The position numbers and the translations under genes are program-made. The notes under the pieces are model-generated. The model was not told the DNA's origin and searched no databases. It worked only from the letters and a program-made list of their open reading frames with translations. From Aminobacter ciceronei (GTDB lineage: Bacteria; Pseudomonadota; Alphaproteobacteria; Rhizobiales; Rhizobiaceae), in assembly GCF_014138625.1 (NCBI RefSeq), contig NZ_JACJHY010000001.1:310001-374000 (forward strand): a stretch of DNA of 64,000 bases. Reading direction: 5' to 3'. Shown here in pieces: positions 1 through 9,278 of this stretch. Every line of letters begins with the position of its first letter. Positions within the stretch are counted from its first letter, which is position 1.

Positions 1-141
1 GGACGCCACCTCGCCGCGCCCCCACCTCTTGCCGCCTTGTTACCCAGGCATAAAGCATGATGCCTTCAGCACACTGGCGCGCGCAACAATTGCCAGTAAT
101 CTCAAGCAGTTCGCAATGAACCGGGTCTGGAGGGACTGTCC

Positions 142-561
142 ATGATGCTTCGAAGACTTGCCACCACTGCCGCCTTGCTGGCCGGGTTGATGGCGTTGCC
201 TGCCGGTGCGATCGCCGCCGAAGCCTACACCACCGGCAACGTCAACGTCCGCAGCGGCCCCGGCACTGGCTATGCCAGGGTCGGCATGCTCTACGAGGGC
301 ACGCGCGTCGACCTGCGCGGCTGCGACGGCAACTGGTGCAACGTCTACGGCCCGCGCCTGCGCGGCTGGGTCTCGGCCAACTATCTCGACGAATATGTCG
401 GTCGTCCGCCGGCCGTGGTCGTCGCGCCCACCATCATCGTGCGGCCACCGCACTGGAATCGCCCTCCTCACTGGAATCGCCCGCCCAAGCCACGGCCGCC
501 AAGGCCACGCCCGCCCGGCGCCAACTGCAAGATCGCGCCCGGCTTTCCCTGCCCAAGGTGA
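142..561 (+). CDS. Secreted bacterial SH3 (SH3b) domain protein
   Basis: A 139-residue exported protein. Residues 1-26 form a signal peptide (RR start, hydrophobic core, cleavage near AIAA-EA). Residues about 30-83 are an SH3b domain: the NVRSGPGTGY opening, a VGMLYEGTRVDL strand, a paired C-x4-WC motif and the closing GWVSANYLD. The tail from about residue 90 is Pro/Arg/Trp-rich, with PPHWNR twice in a row, and ends in a short segment with two Cys. SH3b domains usually bind cell-wall peptides or other envelope ligands; the ligand here is unknown. A GAGGGAC Shine-Dalgarno precedes the chosen ATG. It is monocistronic, followed by uvrB on the same strand. Confidence 0.85.
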   Translation: MMLRRLATTAALLAGLMALPAGAIAAEAYTTGNVNVRSGPGTGYARVGMLYEGTRVDLRGCDGNWCNVYGPRLRGWVSANYLDEYVGRPPAVVVAPTIIVRPPHWNRPPHWNRPPKPRPPRPRPPGANCKIAPGFPCPR

Positions 562-671
562 CAACCTCCTGACAGCCTGATGTCAGGAGCCGAATTACCT
601 CTCCATGCGGGTGCCGGCTTTCCGGCATCCGCGCCCTTTCCATTTTTGCCGAGACCGCCCATATTTCGCTC

Positions 672-3600
672 ATGGCCAAATCTCCTGACAAGAAATCGCC
701 CGCTTCGGGAAGCGACAACCGTGCCACACAGCGCAAGCGCGGCGGCAATGGCGTAACCGACTTCCTCGACGCTTCCGAGCCGTTGCATCGCCCCGGTTTC
801 GGCGAAGCGCCGCAGGCCGCGTTCTCGGGCGCACCGCTGTCCGGTTCGATTTCGGATTGGGCCGAAGAGATTGCCCGCGAGGCTGAGAAGCCCCAGCCCA
901 AGGCCAAGAAAATCCCGGAGAAGAGCTCGGCCCCGACCCGTTCGGCGCGTGGCACCTCGATGGGCGGTGCTGCCTCCGCCAAGGAGCGTGCCGCCGCCGG
1001 TCTCAACCCTGTCGCCGGCCTCGACATTTCGTTGGAGGACGCGGCGTCGCTGTCCAACTCCGGCGTCACCGCCACCGTCGCGGCGCTCTCGGCCCTGATC
1101 GAGAGCGGCAACCCGCTGCACAAGAACGGCGAGATCTGGGTTCCCCACCGCCCCGCTCGACCGGAAAAATCCGAAGGTGGCATCCAGATCGTCATGCAGT
1201 CGGAATTCGAGCCGGCTGGCGATCAGCCGACCGCCATCAAGGACCTCGTCGAGGGCGTCGACAATGCCGACCGCACCCAGGTGCTGCTCGGCGTCACCGG
1301 CTCCGGCAAGACCTTCACCATGGCCAAGGTGATCGAGCAGACGCAGCGCCCGGCGCTGATTCTCGCGCCCAACAAGACGCTGGCAGCCCAGCTCTATGCC
1401 GAGTTCAAGAAGTTCTTCCCCGACAACGCGGTCGAGTATTTCGTCTCCTATTACGACTACTACCAGCCCGAGGCCTACGTCCCGCGCACCGACACCTATA
1501 TCGAGAAGGAATCGACCATCAACGAGCAGATCGACCGCATGCGCCATTCGGCGACGCGCTCGCTGCTCGAACGTGACGACGTCATCATCGTCGCCTCGGT
1601 CTCCTGCATCTACGGTATCGGCTCGGTCGAGACCTACACGGCAATGACCTTCCAGATGCAGGTCGGCGACCGCCTCGATCAGCGCCAGTTGCTCGCCGAC
1701 CTCGTCGCCCAGCAATACAAGCGCCAGGACATCAATTTCGTCCGCGGCTCGTTCCGTGTCCGCGGCGACACCATCGAGATCTTCCCCGCCCACCTGGAAG
1801 ACTCGGCATGGCGCATCTCGCTGTTCGGTGACGAAATCGATGCCATCACCGAGTTCGATCCGCTCACCGGCCAGAAGACCGGCGACCTCAAGTCGGTCAA
1901 GATCTACGCCAATTCGCACTATGTGACGCCGCGACCGACCTTGAATCAGGCCATCAAGTCGATCAAGGAAGAGCTGCAGCATCGCCTGCAAGAGCTTGAA
2001 AAGGCTGGCCGCCTGCTTGAAGCCCAGCGCCTGGAACAGCGCACCCGCTTCGACCTGGAGATGCTGGAAGCGACTGGCTCCTGCGCCGGCATCGAAAACT
2101 ATTCGCGCTATCTCACCGGCCGCCGCCCTGGCGATCCGCCGCCGACGCTGTTCGAGTACATCCCCGACAATGCGCTCGTCTTCATCGACGAAAGCCACGT
2201 CACCGTGCCCCAGATCGGCGGCATGTACCGGGGCGACTTCAGGCGAAAGGCGACGCTGGCCGAATACGGCTTCCGCCTGCCCTCCTGCATGGACAATCGG
2301 CCGCTGCGTTTCGAGGAATGGGACGCCATGCGCCCGCTCTCGGTCGCCGTGTCGGCGACGCCGGGCAACTGGGAGATGGAAGAGGCTGGCGGTGTCTTTG
2401 CCGAGCAGGTCATCCGCCCGACCGGCCTGATCGACCCGCCGGTCGAGGTGCGCCCGGCCAAGAATCAGGTCGACGACGTCGTCGGCGAGATCCGTGCCAC
2501 CACCCAGGCCGGCTACCGCACGCTGGTCACTGTGCTGACCAAGCGCATGGCCGAGGACCTGACCGAATACCTGCACGAGAACGGCGTCCGCGTCCGTTAC
2601 ATGCACTCCGACATCGACACGCTGGAGCGCATCGAGATTCTTCGCGACCTGCGCCTTGGCGCTTTTGACGTGCTGGTCGGCATCAACCTTTTGCGCGAAG
2701 GCCTTGATATTCCCGAATGCGGTTTCGTCGCCATTCTCGATGCCGACAAGGAGGGTTTCCTCCGCTCGGAAACCTCGCTGATCCAGACCATCGGCCGCGC
2801 GGCTCGTAACGTCGACGGCAAGGTCATCCTCTACGCCGACCAGATCACCGGCTCGATGGAGCGCGCAATGGCCGAGACCACGCGCCGTCGCGAAAAGCAG
2901 ATGGTGTGGAACGAAGCCAACGGCATTACGCCAGAGAGCGTCAAGTCACGCATTTCCGACATCCTCGACTCGGTCTACGAGAAGGATCACGTCCGCGCCG
3001 ACATCTCGCAATTCACCGACGGTGCCGGTGCCATGATGGGCAACAATCTGAAGGCCCATCTCGAAGCGCTCGACAAGCAGATGCGCAACGCCGCCACCGA
3101 CCTCGATTTCGAGAAGGCCGCCCGCATCCGCGACGAGATCAAGCGCCTGCGCGACATGGAGCTCGCCATTTCGGACGATCCGCTGGCGCGCGAGGTCGAG
3201 GGCCAAAGCCCCGCTTCCGGCCGCGAGAAAGGCAAGCACAACAAGGGCGTCGCCAAGCACCGCACGGTCGAGGAACAGGAGCGTTTCCGCAAGCTGGACG
3301 AGGCCCGCGCCGCCGAGGAAGCGGCCAAGGCTGCCCGCCCGAACCTGTTCCGCAAGCCGAAGCTCGACGAGATGGGCGCCGACGGTACGGTTCCCGCAGG
3401 CAAGTCGCTGTTTGCCAAGCCTCACATCGACGACATGGGACCAGGCACCGACATGACCACGCCCGCCGGCGCGGTCTCGCGGTCGCTGTTCAAGAAGCAG
3501 TCGGCCGCCGAAGCCCACGGCTCCGATTACGGCGTCCCTGACGACGGCAAGTCGCTGTTCAGGAAGAACGACCTCGACGAGATGACCGTCCGCCGCACTG

Positions 3601-3725
3601 AAAAGCCGGTCGAAGGCGTCAAGCCGATCAAGCGCGCCAAGATCGGCGCCGGCTCCTACGAGGATCCGGCCGAAGCCGCGCGTGCGAAAAAGAAGCCGGG
3701 GAAGTCAGGACGGCCGGGGAAGTGA
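672..3725 (+). CDS. uvrB: Excinuclease ABC subunit B with extended N- and C-terminal tails
   Basis: UvrB is the damage-verifying helicase-like subunit of UvrABC nucleotide excision repair. The recognisable core starts near residue 175 ([13 protein letters not shown]). It has the Walker A GVTGSGKT (K213), the beta-hairpin [11 protein letters not shown], the DESH box (D506), the helicase motifs GLDIPE and QTIGRAARN, and a UVR domain (about 797-826) that binds UvrA/UvrC. Most UvrB proteins have about 670 residues; this has 1017, from an N-terminal extension of about 170 low-complexity residues and a basic C-terminal tail of similar size. The tail carries four spaced copies of an S/N-LF-x-K motif, three followed by L/I-DEM or IDDM (see findings). 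An ATG at the core boundary would give a normal-length protein, but the upstream frame is open and coding-like, as I recall for other rhizobial UvrB. Confidence 0.97.
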   Translation: MAKSPDKKSPASGSDNRATQRKRGGNGVTDFLDASEPLHRPGFGEAPQAAFSGAPLSGSISDWAEEIAREAEKPQPKAKKIPEKSSAPTRSARGTSMGGAASAKERAAAGLNPVAGLDISLEDAASLSNSGVTATVAALSALIESGNPLHKNGEIWVPHRPARPEKSEGGIQIVMQSEFEPAGDQPTAIKDLVEGVDNADRTQVLLGVTGSGKTFTMAKVIEQTQRPALILAPNKTLAAQLYAEFKKFFPDNAVEYFVSYYDYYQPEAYVPRTDTYIEKESTINEQIDRMRHSATRSLLERDDVIIVASVSCIYGIGSVETYTAMTFQMQVGDRLDQRQLLADLVAQQYKRQDINFVRGSFRVRGDTIEIFPAHLEDSAWRISLFGDEIDAITEFDPLTGQKTGDLKSVKIYANSHYVTPRPTLNQAIKSIKEELQHRLQELEKAGRLLEAQRLEQRTRFDLEMLEATGSCAGIENYSRYLTGRRPGDPPPTLFEYIPDNALVFIDESHVTVPQIGGMYRGDFRRKATLAEYGFRLPSCMDNRPLRFEEWDAMRPLSVAVSATPGNWEMEEAGGVFAEQVIRPTGLIDPPVEVRPAKNQVDDVVGEIRATTQAGYRTLVTVLTKRMAEDLTEYLHENGVRVRYMHSDIDTLERIEILRDLRLGAFDVLVGINLLREGLDIPECGFVAILDADKEGFLRSETSLIQTIGRAARNVDGKVILYADQITGSMERAMAETTRRREKQMVWNEANGITPESVKSRISDILDSVYEKDHVRADISQFTDGAGAMMGNNLKAHLEALDKQMRNAATDLDFEKAARIRDEIKRLRDMELAISDDPLAREVEGQSPASGREKGKHNKGVAKHRTVEEQERFRKLDEARAAEEAAKAARPNLFRKPKLDEMGADGTVPAGKSLFAKPHIDDMGPGTDMTTPAGAVSRSLFKKQSAAEAHGSDYGVPDDGKSLFRKNDLDEMTVRRTEKPVEGVKPIKRAKIGAGSYEDPAEAARAKKKPGKSGRPGK

Positions 3726-3763
3726 GCAAGCGCAGTTTCACTGCCGGCGACAAAGAACCATAG

Positions 3764-3994
3764 CTAGCACGGCTCATTGTCCTGATGCTCATCCGGTCGA
3801 TGCCGCACCAGCCAATCGATATTGCCGCGCGAGATGCAGAGATCCTTCAAGGCGGCATCGTCCAGGCGCGACAGTCTCCGCGCAGCACGCCATTCGCGTA
3901 AGGTCGACGCCGCCGAACTGACTGATACCAGGATGGCGCGGGCGAGCATGCCGCCATAGGGGGTCTTGCCTTGATTTTCGATCATGGTCGTCAT
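3764..3994 (-). CDS. DUF1127 (YjiS-like) small protein
   Basis: A 76-residue protein whose middle matches the DUF1127 consensus: an Arg-rich helix REWRAARRLSRL, then D-x-ALKDLCISRGNIDWLV. Members are small basic proteins. In Agrobacterium and Rhodobacter, relatives are linked to phosphate/carbon metabolism, RNA turnover and stress, but no function can be read here. The gene runs divergently from the broken LysR gene at 4083, with 88 bp between start codons, so that LysR protein may once have controlled it. An in-frame ATG nine bases downstream is an alternative start. Confidence 0.8.
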   Translation of the reverse strand: MTTMIENQGKTPYGGMLARAILVSVSSAASTLREWRAARRLSRLDDAALKDLCISRGNIDWLVRHRPDEHQDNEPC

Positions 3995-4069
3995 GGCCGG
4001 TCTCCAGGGAATGGGAACAGGCTAGCGACCCGACTGGCATAATGGAAACGAATGTATATTATGGCCTCG

Positions 4070-4084
4070 ATAAGAAGTTCTTAT
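4070..4084. promoter_or_regulatory. Perfect palindrome over the LysR start codon
   Basis: ATAAGAA-G-TTCTTAT is a perfect 7-1-7 inverted repeat. Its right arm includes the first two bases of the LysR start codon. It lies between the divergent DUF1127 and LysR starts, where LysR regulators usually bind. Its role as operator is inference. Confidence 0.45.
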
Positions 4085-4954
4085 GCCAAACAACATCGAT
4101 ATCGCGTTGCTGAGAGCATTCCTGGCCGTGGTCGACACCGGCGGGATGACCAGTTCGGCCAAGGTACTCAACCTCACACAGGCAGCCGTAAGCCAGCAGG
4201 TGAAGCGGCTCGAAGACTGTTTCGGCTGCGCCCTCTTCGAACGCGACCGCAAGGGCCTGAAGCTGACGCCAACGGGCCAGCGCCTTGTCGTTCAGGCGCG
4301 CCGCCTTGTCCGCAACAATGACGAGGTCTGGTCGGCGATGAACGAAGCCGAATTCGAGGGAGAAATCCGTCTCGGCATGCCTTCCGATTTCGTCCGCTGC
4401 TTCGCGCACCGATCCTCAGGCAATTCGACCAGGCTTGGCCCCGCGTGCGGGTGTCCCTTGTCTGCGGCTCAAGCCAGCGCCTGCTTGAAAAGCTCGACGG
4501 CGGCGAAGTCGACTTGACCTTCGCGGTGGAGAAAAAATGTGGCCACAATGGCGAGACGCTACTATCTGACCCACTGGTCTGGGTCGGTGCCAAGGGTGGC
4601 CAGGCCTTCGAACGCGATCCCCTGCCGATATCGACGGACGACGAAACCTGTTTCCTCAGGCCCTTCGCGCTCAAGGCTCTGGCAGACCATGGGCGCGTCT
4701 GGCGCTGGGTCTGCGAAGACAGCAATTTCGATCCCATCCTGGCGACACTCGACGCCGATATTGCGGTAGCACCGCTGCTGGCCTCGACCATACCGCCGGG
4801 TTTTGAAGTTCTGGGCGAGCGGCATGGGCTGCCGTCCTTGCCAAGCTTCTGGATCAATCTCTATCAGCCGCATGCTGGGCCGACGCGCCTCTCGGCAGAA
4901 TTGGCAGTGCACATACGCGACGTGGTCGGCACCCGTTCGCAGTTGGTAGCGTGA
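4083..4954 (+). pseudogene. LysR-family regulator broken by a single frameshift
   Basis: The first frame encodes a normal LysR winged-helix N-terminus (ALLRAFLAVVDTGGMTSSAK, then LNLTQAAVSQQVKRLE), running through EGEIRLGMPSDFV. It then loses similarity near base 4398. The effector-binding domain resumes one base back in another frame at about 4400 (LRAPILRQFDQAWPRVRVSL) and runs to the TGA at 4952-4954. Joined, the two parts give about 290 residues, the usual LysR length, so one base appears to be missing. It could be a true inactivating mutation or a sequencing error. It is divergent from a DUF1127 gene. Confidence 0.8.
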
Positions 4955-5151
4955 TCCAGGTCGTTGTTTGCAACGGAGCCGCACGCTTTCAGCCTACTTC
5001 GGCTCCGATACAAAAGAATCTCGCCGACCATGTCGGATGTGGCGGTCGCCGCTCGTCCTTGCAGTGAGGCATCGGCCGACGGCGGCTACGGATGTCCTGA
5101 AATGCGCCACCGCAAGTGGCAATCGGCTCAAGCGAGGAACGGAGACAACTG

Positions 5152-5574
5152 ATGTCGGAAGCTCAAGCATACCCTGCCCCGAAGGTCCTTGGTGGCCTGA
5201 TCGCCTACTTGCAGGTCGACGGCGCCTTCAAGGCGGCCGAGTTCTACAAACGTGCCTTCGGCGCCGAGCAGGTCTTCGCCTACCCCGCCGATGAGCAGGG
5301 CCGGACCATGCACTGCCACCTCTACATCAATGGCTCGTCGCTGATGCTGAACGATGCTTATCCCGAACACGGCCATGCGCACGAGAAGGCGCAGGGCTAC
5401 GTCATGCAGCTCATCCTCGGCGACGACATCGATGCCTGGTGGAAGCGCGCCGTCGATGCCGGCTGCGAAGTGGTCGTGCCGCTCGACATCATGTTCTGGG
5501 GCGACCGCTGGGGCCAGCTGCGCGATCCGTTCGGCGTCGCCTGGGCGATGAACGCGCCGGTCAAGCCGGCCTGA
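5152..5574 (+). CDS. VOC-family (PhnB/glyoxalase-like) protein
   Basis: A 140-residue protein with the vicinal-oxygen-chelate fold: LIAYLQVDGAFKAAEFYKRAFGA opens the first beta-alpha-beta unit, MHCHLYINGSSLMLND follows, and the second half ends WGQLRDPFGVAWAMN. The family includes PhnB-like proteins, glyoxalases and antibiotic-binding proteins; substrate unknown. The start is set by GGAG about 8 bases upstream of ATG 5152. Earlier in-frame codons have no ribosome site. It stands alone between a broken LysR gene and a convergent GST. Confidence 0.85.
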   Translation: MSEAQAYPAPKVLGGLIAYLQVDGAFKAAEFYKRAFGAEQVFAYPADEQGRTMHCHLYINGSSLMLNDAYPEHGHAHEKAQGYVMQLILGDDIDAWWKRAVDAGCEVVVPLDIMFWGDRWGQLRDPFGVAWAMNAPVKPA

Positions 5575-5616
5575 CAGTCCTAAACCACGCTGCGCGCCGC
5601 CAAGGCGCGCAGCGAC

Positions 5617-6234
5617 CTACCGGTCGTGCGTCTCGCCCGACAAGGGTGTCGCCAGCATCGACGGACGTTGCTCGAACGCGTCGAACCAGGCCGTCAGCCG
5701 CGCCCGCCCGCGAAACGACGGAAGCTCGCGAAACGCCATCCACGACAGCGCCGTCGCCACCGCGATGTGCCCGACATTGAGCGGCGCATCGGCATCGATG
5801 GCACCCTCAAGCCAGTCGTAGCTCGCCTCGATCTTGTCGCTGTAGCCCTCGGCAAGGGGCTGATAGCGCAGATGCTCGGGCCGCCGTTCCGTCTCCCAGC
5901 GCAGGCCGATGCCCGCCTGCGCCAGCCCCTGCGCCACTGCCTGCAGCCGCAGGGCCCGCCAGCGCGCCTCGCCCGCCTCAGGAATCAGCTTCGCACCGTC
6001 ATGCAACGTGTCGAAATAGGCGCAGATGACGTCGGAATCGAAGATCGGCTCGCCGCCGTCGCGCAAAAGCACCGGCACCTTCCCGAGCGGGTTTTCGGCG
6101 TAGACACGCGCATTGCGCAGGGTCGGGCTTGTCTCGTGGTGGATCACCTCCAGCCGGTCGACGATGCCGGCCTCTTGGGCGAACACCAGCGCCTTGCGGG
6201 CGAAAGGCGAATGCGTCTGGTAAAAAAGGATCAT
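5617..6234 (-). CDS. Glutathione S-transferase family protein
   Basis: A 205-residue cytosolic GST. The N-terminal thioredoxin-like half begins MILFYQTHSPFARKALV, with Ser9 in the usual catalytic position, and includes the glutathione-binding NPLGKVPVL (cis-Pro) and F-D-S-D-VICAYFD. The C-terminal helical half has the GHIAVATALSWMAFR segment, matching the family N-capping box region. The reaction is presumably conjugation or reduction with glutathione; substrate unknown. GGGAAA lies just upstream of the ATG. It is monocistronic and convergent with the VOC gene. Confidence 0.9.
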   Translation of the reverse strand: MILFYQTHSPFARKALVFAQEAGIVDRLEVIHHETSPTLRNARVYAENPLGKVPVLLRDGGEPIFDSDVICAYFDTLHDGAKLIPEAGEARWRALRLQAVAQGLAQAGIGLRWETERRPEHLRYQPLAEGYSDKIEASYDWLEGAIDADAPLNVGHIAVATALSWMAFRELPSFRGRARLTAWFDAFEQRPSMLATPLSGETHDR

Positions 6235-6435
6235 CGTTTTCCCATGCAGGCTGGCGCCAGTTAGCTACGCCGTTCTAGCCTGCACGCAGCGAGAATTGCG
6301 CTCTCATTGGCGCACGCTGGCGCAACTTCGTTGCACGCCTGCCTGCCGTTTCGATACGTTTCCGCATATGGCAACAGGCCGCTTCGTCCCTATGCGATTC
6401 ATATAAAGCAGCCCGCTTCCCTCTCTCGAATTCAC

Positions 6436-6894
6436 ATGGCGCGGAGGACTATCTCTTCCGTCATGAAGCCGGAAACCATCGCAGCCCTGATCGACCGTGT
6501 CGCCGACGTCAGGATCCTCCGCGAGCACCACGTCTGGGCAGCCGCCGAAATTCTCGGCTTCGATGACCTCGACAGCACGATGCGCCGCAAGTTCAGGGCG
6601 CTGATGGAAGCCGACGCGCTGCTCGACGCGGTGCTGTTGCTTGCCGCGAGCGCCGACCCGCCGAGATCGGTCGGAAACGTCAGGAATCAGAGAGGACACT
6701 GGGTCTGTACCGTGCGCTGCGACGCAGCCGGCAACAGACGAACCGCCACGGCCGAACACGCCGATTTCGCCGCCGCCGTTCTTGCGTCACTGCTGGCCAG
6801 CCTCCAGCAGCCGACTGTGGCGCACCGCCACCGCCCCCCTTCCCACCAGCATGATGGATCTTCCAGCCATGAACACCAACGCCACGCACAATGA
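6436..6894 (+). CDS. Hypothetical protein with His-rich tail
   Basis: An unrecognised protein of about 150 residues. The first half is predicted helical (PETIAALIDRVADVRILREHH, then RRKFRALMEADALLDAVLLL). The middle, HWVCTVRCDAAGNRRTATAEHADFA, resembles a short beta/alpha unit. The last 25 residues are rich in His, Gln and Ser. ATG 6463 is an alternative start, with a GGAGGA at unusually long spacing. The 3' end overlaps the likely dapA-like start by 26 bases, suggesting co-transcription. Coding status is supported by the open frame and codon bias only. Confidence 0.45.
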   Translation: MARRTISSVMKPETIAALIDRVADVRILREHHVWAAAEILGFDDLDSTMRRKFRALMEADALLDAVLLLAASADPPRSVGNVRNQRGHWVCTVRCDAAGNRRTATAEHADFAAAVLASLLASLQQPTVAHRHRPPSHQHDGSSSHEHQRHAQ

Positions 6895-7846
6895 CCAGCT
6901 TCGCGGTCGCCTTTTCGGCGCCATTTCAGCGCTGCCGACACCTTTCAGGGACGGTGAAGTCGACCTGAAAAGCCTCGCAGCTTTTGTCGACTGGCAGATA
7001 TCAGAAGGCATCAACGGCCTCGTTCCCTGCGGCACCACGGGCGAAGCCCCGACGCTGTCCTGGCATGAACGCATCATGGTGATCCGCAAGACGGTCACAG
7101 TGGCGAACGGGCGCGTTCCGGTCATCCCGGGCACTGGTACCAACAGCACCGAATCGACGATCGCATTCACCGCCGCGGCGCGCGATTTCGGCGCCGATGC
7201 CGTGCTGGTCGTCACGCCCTATTACAACCGGCCGAGCCAGGCCGGCATCGTCAGGCATTTCGAGTCCATCGCCGCCAAGGTCGACACTCCTATCATCGTC
7301 TACAACGTGCCGGGCCGCACCGGCGTCGACCTGACACCTGCCACCATCGAGCGGCTGGCCGACATACCCAACATCGTCGGCTTCAAGGACGCGACCGGCG
7401 ACCTGTCGCGCCCAATGGCGTTCGCCCAAAGGTTCGGCGAGCGCTTCGTCTGGCTGTCCGGCCACGACGCCACCGCCTTCGGCTTCAACACCATGGGCGG
7501 CAGTGGCACCATCTCGGTGGTTTCCAACATCGCGCCGCGCCTGTGCGCTGCCATGCACAACGCCTGCCGCATCGGCGACCCGCACGCCGCCCGCGTCATC
7601 AACAACCGCCTGCGCCCGCTCATTGCGGCACTCGAACTGGAAGTCAACCCGGTGCCGGTCAAGCATGCGCTTCACCTGATGGACAAGATGGCATCGGACG
7701 TCCGGCTGCCCCTGGTCGAGGTCGAACCGAATACTGCATCCGCTATCAGCGACAACCTGTCGGTGCTCGACGCGCAGGCCCCCTCGCGCGCGCTCCGTTC
7801 CGTCCGGATGGCCGCCCGCGCGGCCCCCAACGCCAGGCATTTATGA
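6869..7846 (+). CDS. DapA-family lyase (4-hydroxy-tetrahydrodipicolinate synthase-like)
   Basis: A 325-residue TIM-barrel class I aldolase. Key elements are present: GTTGE (55-59) for the pyruvate carboxylate, Y145 in YNVPGRTG, and the Schiff-base lysine K173 in GFKDATGD. True DapA condenses pyruvate with aspartate semialdehyde for lysine and diaminopimelate. The family also contains other pyruvate-dependent aldolases. The C-terminus is about 30 residues longer than usual. The isolated setting among small unknown genes suggests an accessory paralogue, so I give no symbol. An ATG at 6851 is also possible. No strong ribosome site separates the two starts. Confidence 0.88.
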   Translation: MNTNATHNDQLRGRLFGAISALPTPFRDGEVDLKSLAAFVDWQISEGINGLVPCGTTGEAPTLSWHERIMVIRKTVTVANGRVPVIPGTGTNSTESTIAFTAAARDFGADAVLVVTPYYNRPSQAGIVRHFESIAAKVDTPIIVYNVPGRTGVDLTPATIERLADIPNIVGFKDATGDLSRPMAFAQRFGERFVWLSGHDATAFGFNTMGGSGTISVVSNIAPRLCAAMHNACRIGDPHAARVINNRLRPLIAALELEVNPVPVKHALHLMDKMASDVRLPLVEVEPNTASAISDNLSVLDAQAPSRALRSVRMAARAAPNARHL

Positions 7847-7974
7847 GATTTGAATTTCTTCGTCCCGCGCCGCCAATCGAATTCATATGGCGAGGGCATC
7901 ACATCGTGAAATGCAACGAACCTCTCGAGAGACGGCAGCACCGTTCCCGGGAACTTCAAGAAAGGCACGACATC

Positions 7975-8238
7975 ATGGGTACTCTTGCTCGCGACATCCA
8001 TCCGGCGCTTCACGCCCACCGCTTCATGGTCGGCCGCGACCCGCAGGGGCGCTGGGTCGTCAGCGACGAACTGGGCATGGTCGGCGGCATCTTTGCCGAC
8101 AAGGATTCGGCGGTCCGCTTCGCCCTGGCCGAAAGCGACCATATGCCGGGCGCGGTATTCTGCGCGCCTTGCGAGGTCACGCTCAACATCGAGCCGATCT
8201 CGGCTCACGAAACCGCAGCCGGCACCGGCCACCACTAG
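7975..8238 (+). CDS. Small hypothetical protein
   Basis: An 87-residue protein. It carries a pattern I associate with unnamed rhizobial small proteins: RDPQGRWVV-x-DELGMVGG-x-FADKDSAVRFALAE, possibly a short beta-beta-alpha unit. AAGAAAGG upstream of ATG 7975 decides the start. A longer in-frame reading from an ATG overlapping the stop of the dapA-like gene is possible but lacks a ribosome site. It lies 128 bp downstream of that gene, in the same direction. Function unknown. Confidence 0.6.
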   Translation: MGTLARDIHPALHAHRFMVGRDPQGRWVVSDELGMVGGIFADKDSAVRFALAESDHMPGAVFCAPCEVTLNIEPISAHETAAGTGHH

Positions 8239-8348
8239 CCCTGGAGCAGTAGCTCCAATGTGCGAATTCACGCCTCCCGCCTAAGCGTGTTCAATGACCC
8301 TCATGGCTGCCCCCTCCGGGGCTGCCGGCGGGAAAGGAGCACGGCGCC

Positions 8349-8669
8349 ATGGCAGGTCTCAGCACATTCGCCTTCGCGGCAGGCATCCTCGGAACAGTAG
8401 TGGCATTCTCGGTCGCCGATGTGGCACCGATGGTATCAGCCCCAGGTGACCCGGCAGGCCTGTCCCGCAACGATGACCTCATTCTGATCGGCAGCAGGTC
8501 GGTCACCGTCTCGAAGTCGACAAGCAAATCCAGCTCGCGCTCGAAAAGCTGCTCCAACGGCAGTTGCACCACCAACAGCGACTCCCAGAGCAATACGGGT
8601 ACCAGTTCCTCGACAAGCACCTCGACGAGTACCAACTCTTCGAGCAACTCGAACACCAATTCGAACTGA
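8349..8669 (+). CDS. Exported or anchored Ser/Thr/Asn-rich low-complexity protein
   Basis: A 106-residue protein in two parts. Residues 1-30 are one hydrophobic segment (signal peptide or anchor). From about residue 50 the chain is almost only Ser, Thr, Asn and Lys, with a lone Cys pair (SCSNGSC) and a tail of alternating S/T/N to the end. An AAGGAG ribosome site lies about 10 bases upstream. A clear intrinsic terminator follows at 8718, which supports a real transcription unit. I do not recognise the family. Such tails are often flexible or glycosylated surface linkers, which is only inference. Confidence 0.6.
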   Translation: MAGLSTFAFAAGILGTVVAFSVADVAPMVSAPGDPAGLSRNDDLILIGSRSVTVSKSTSKSSSRSKSCSNGSCTTNSDSQSNTGTSSSTSTSTSTNSSSNSNTNSN

Positions 8670-8717
8670 TCCGATATCGCTCCATTCAGTTTTCAATGCC
8701 GATCCCCAGCACCTCAC

Positions 8718-8744
8718 AGACCCGCTCCGGCGGGTCTCTTTTTT
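8718..8744 (+). terminator. Intrinsic terminator after the Ser-rich protein gene
   Basis: A perfect 8-bp stem AGACCCGC / GCGGGTCT with a TCCG tetraloop, then C and six T. It ends the unit of the Ser/Thr/Asn-rich protein and separates it from the convergent AsnC-type gene. Confidence 0.9.
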
Positions 8745-8792
8745 CGCCCATCGGGCCGTTGGGATTCAGATCAAGTCGGCCTCATGGGAATA

Positions 8793-9278
8793 TCAAGCAC
8801 CCAGCGGTACCGTCAGCCCGGCCTTGACCCGGTCCATCGCCACCAGCGTGCGGAACTTCTTGATGTTGGGATTGGCGAAGAAAAGCCGCCGCGTCAGCGC
8901 CTCATATTCGGCCATGCTGGCCACCGTCACCACCAGCACGAAATCCGCCTCGCCGGTGACGTAGTAGCATTGCTGCACCTCGGGTGCCGCACCAAAACTT
9001 GCCTTGGTGGCATCGAGCAGGCCGATCTGCTCGCTCTCGATGGAAATCTCGACGATGATGGTGATCGGCCGCCCGACCTTGTCGGGGTCGACGACAGCGA
9101 CGTTGGCCGCGATGACGCCCCCCTCCTCCATACGCTTGATGCGCCGCTGCACCGCCGGCGCCGACAAATGCACCGCCTCGCCGATCTCGCGCTGCGGCGT
9201 TGCATTGTCGCGTTGCAGAATATCGAGGATCTTCAGGTCGAAATCGTCGAGCTCGACAGCTTTGCCGACATTCCTCAA
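8793..9278 (-). CDS. Lrp/AsnC-family transcriptional regulator
   Basis: A 161-residue Lrp/AsnC regulator. The N-terminal helix-turn-helix is LDDFDLKILDILQRD...SAPAVQRRIKRMEEGGVI. The C-terminal RAM ligand-binding domain includes CYYVTGEADFVLVV. I chose a TTG start, because GGGGA lies 7 bases upstream and the protein then has normal length. ATG 9338 would add 20 atypical residues and has no ribosome site. It is divergent from the diaminopropionate ammonia-lyase gene, with about 100 bp between the chosen starts, so it probably senses an amino acid and controls that gene. Confidence 0.9.
   Translation of the reverse strand: MRNVGKAVELDDFDLKILDILQRDNATPQREIGEAVHLSAPAVQRRIKRMEEGGVIAANVAVVDPDKVGRPITIIVEISIESEQIGLLDATKASFGAAPEVQQCYYVTGEADFVLVVTVASMAEYEALTRRLFFANPNIKKFRTLVAMDRVKAGLTVPLGA

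Noticed and set aside
468-2606. Long open frame (about 710 codons) on the strand opposite uvrB
   Set aside because: It is the mirror of a highly GC-biased real gene; it has no domain, signal or ribosome site and conflicts with conserved UvrB motifs.
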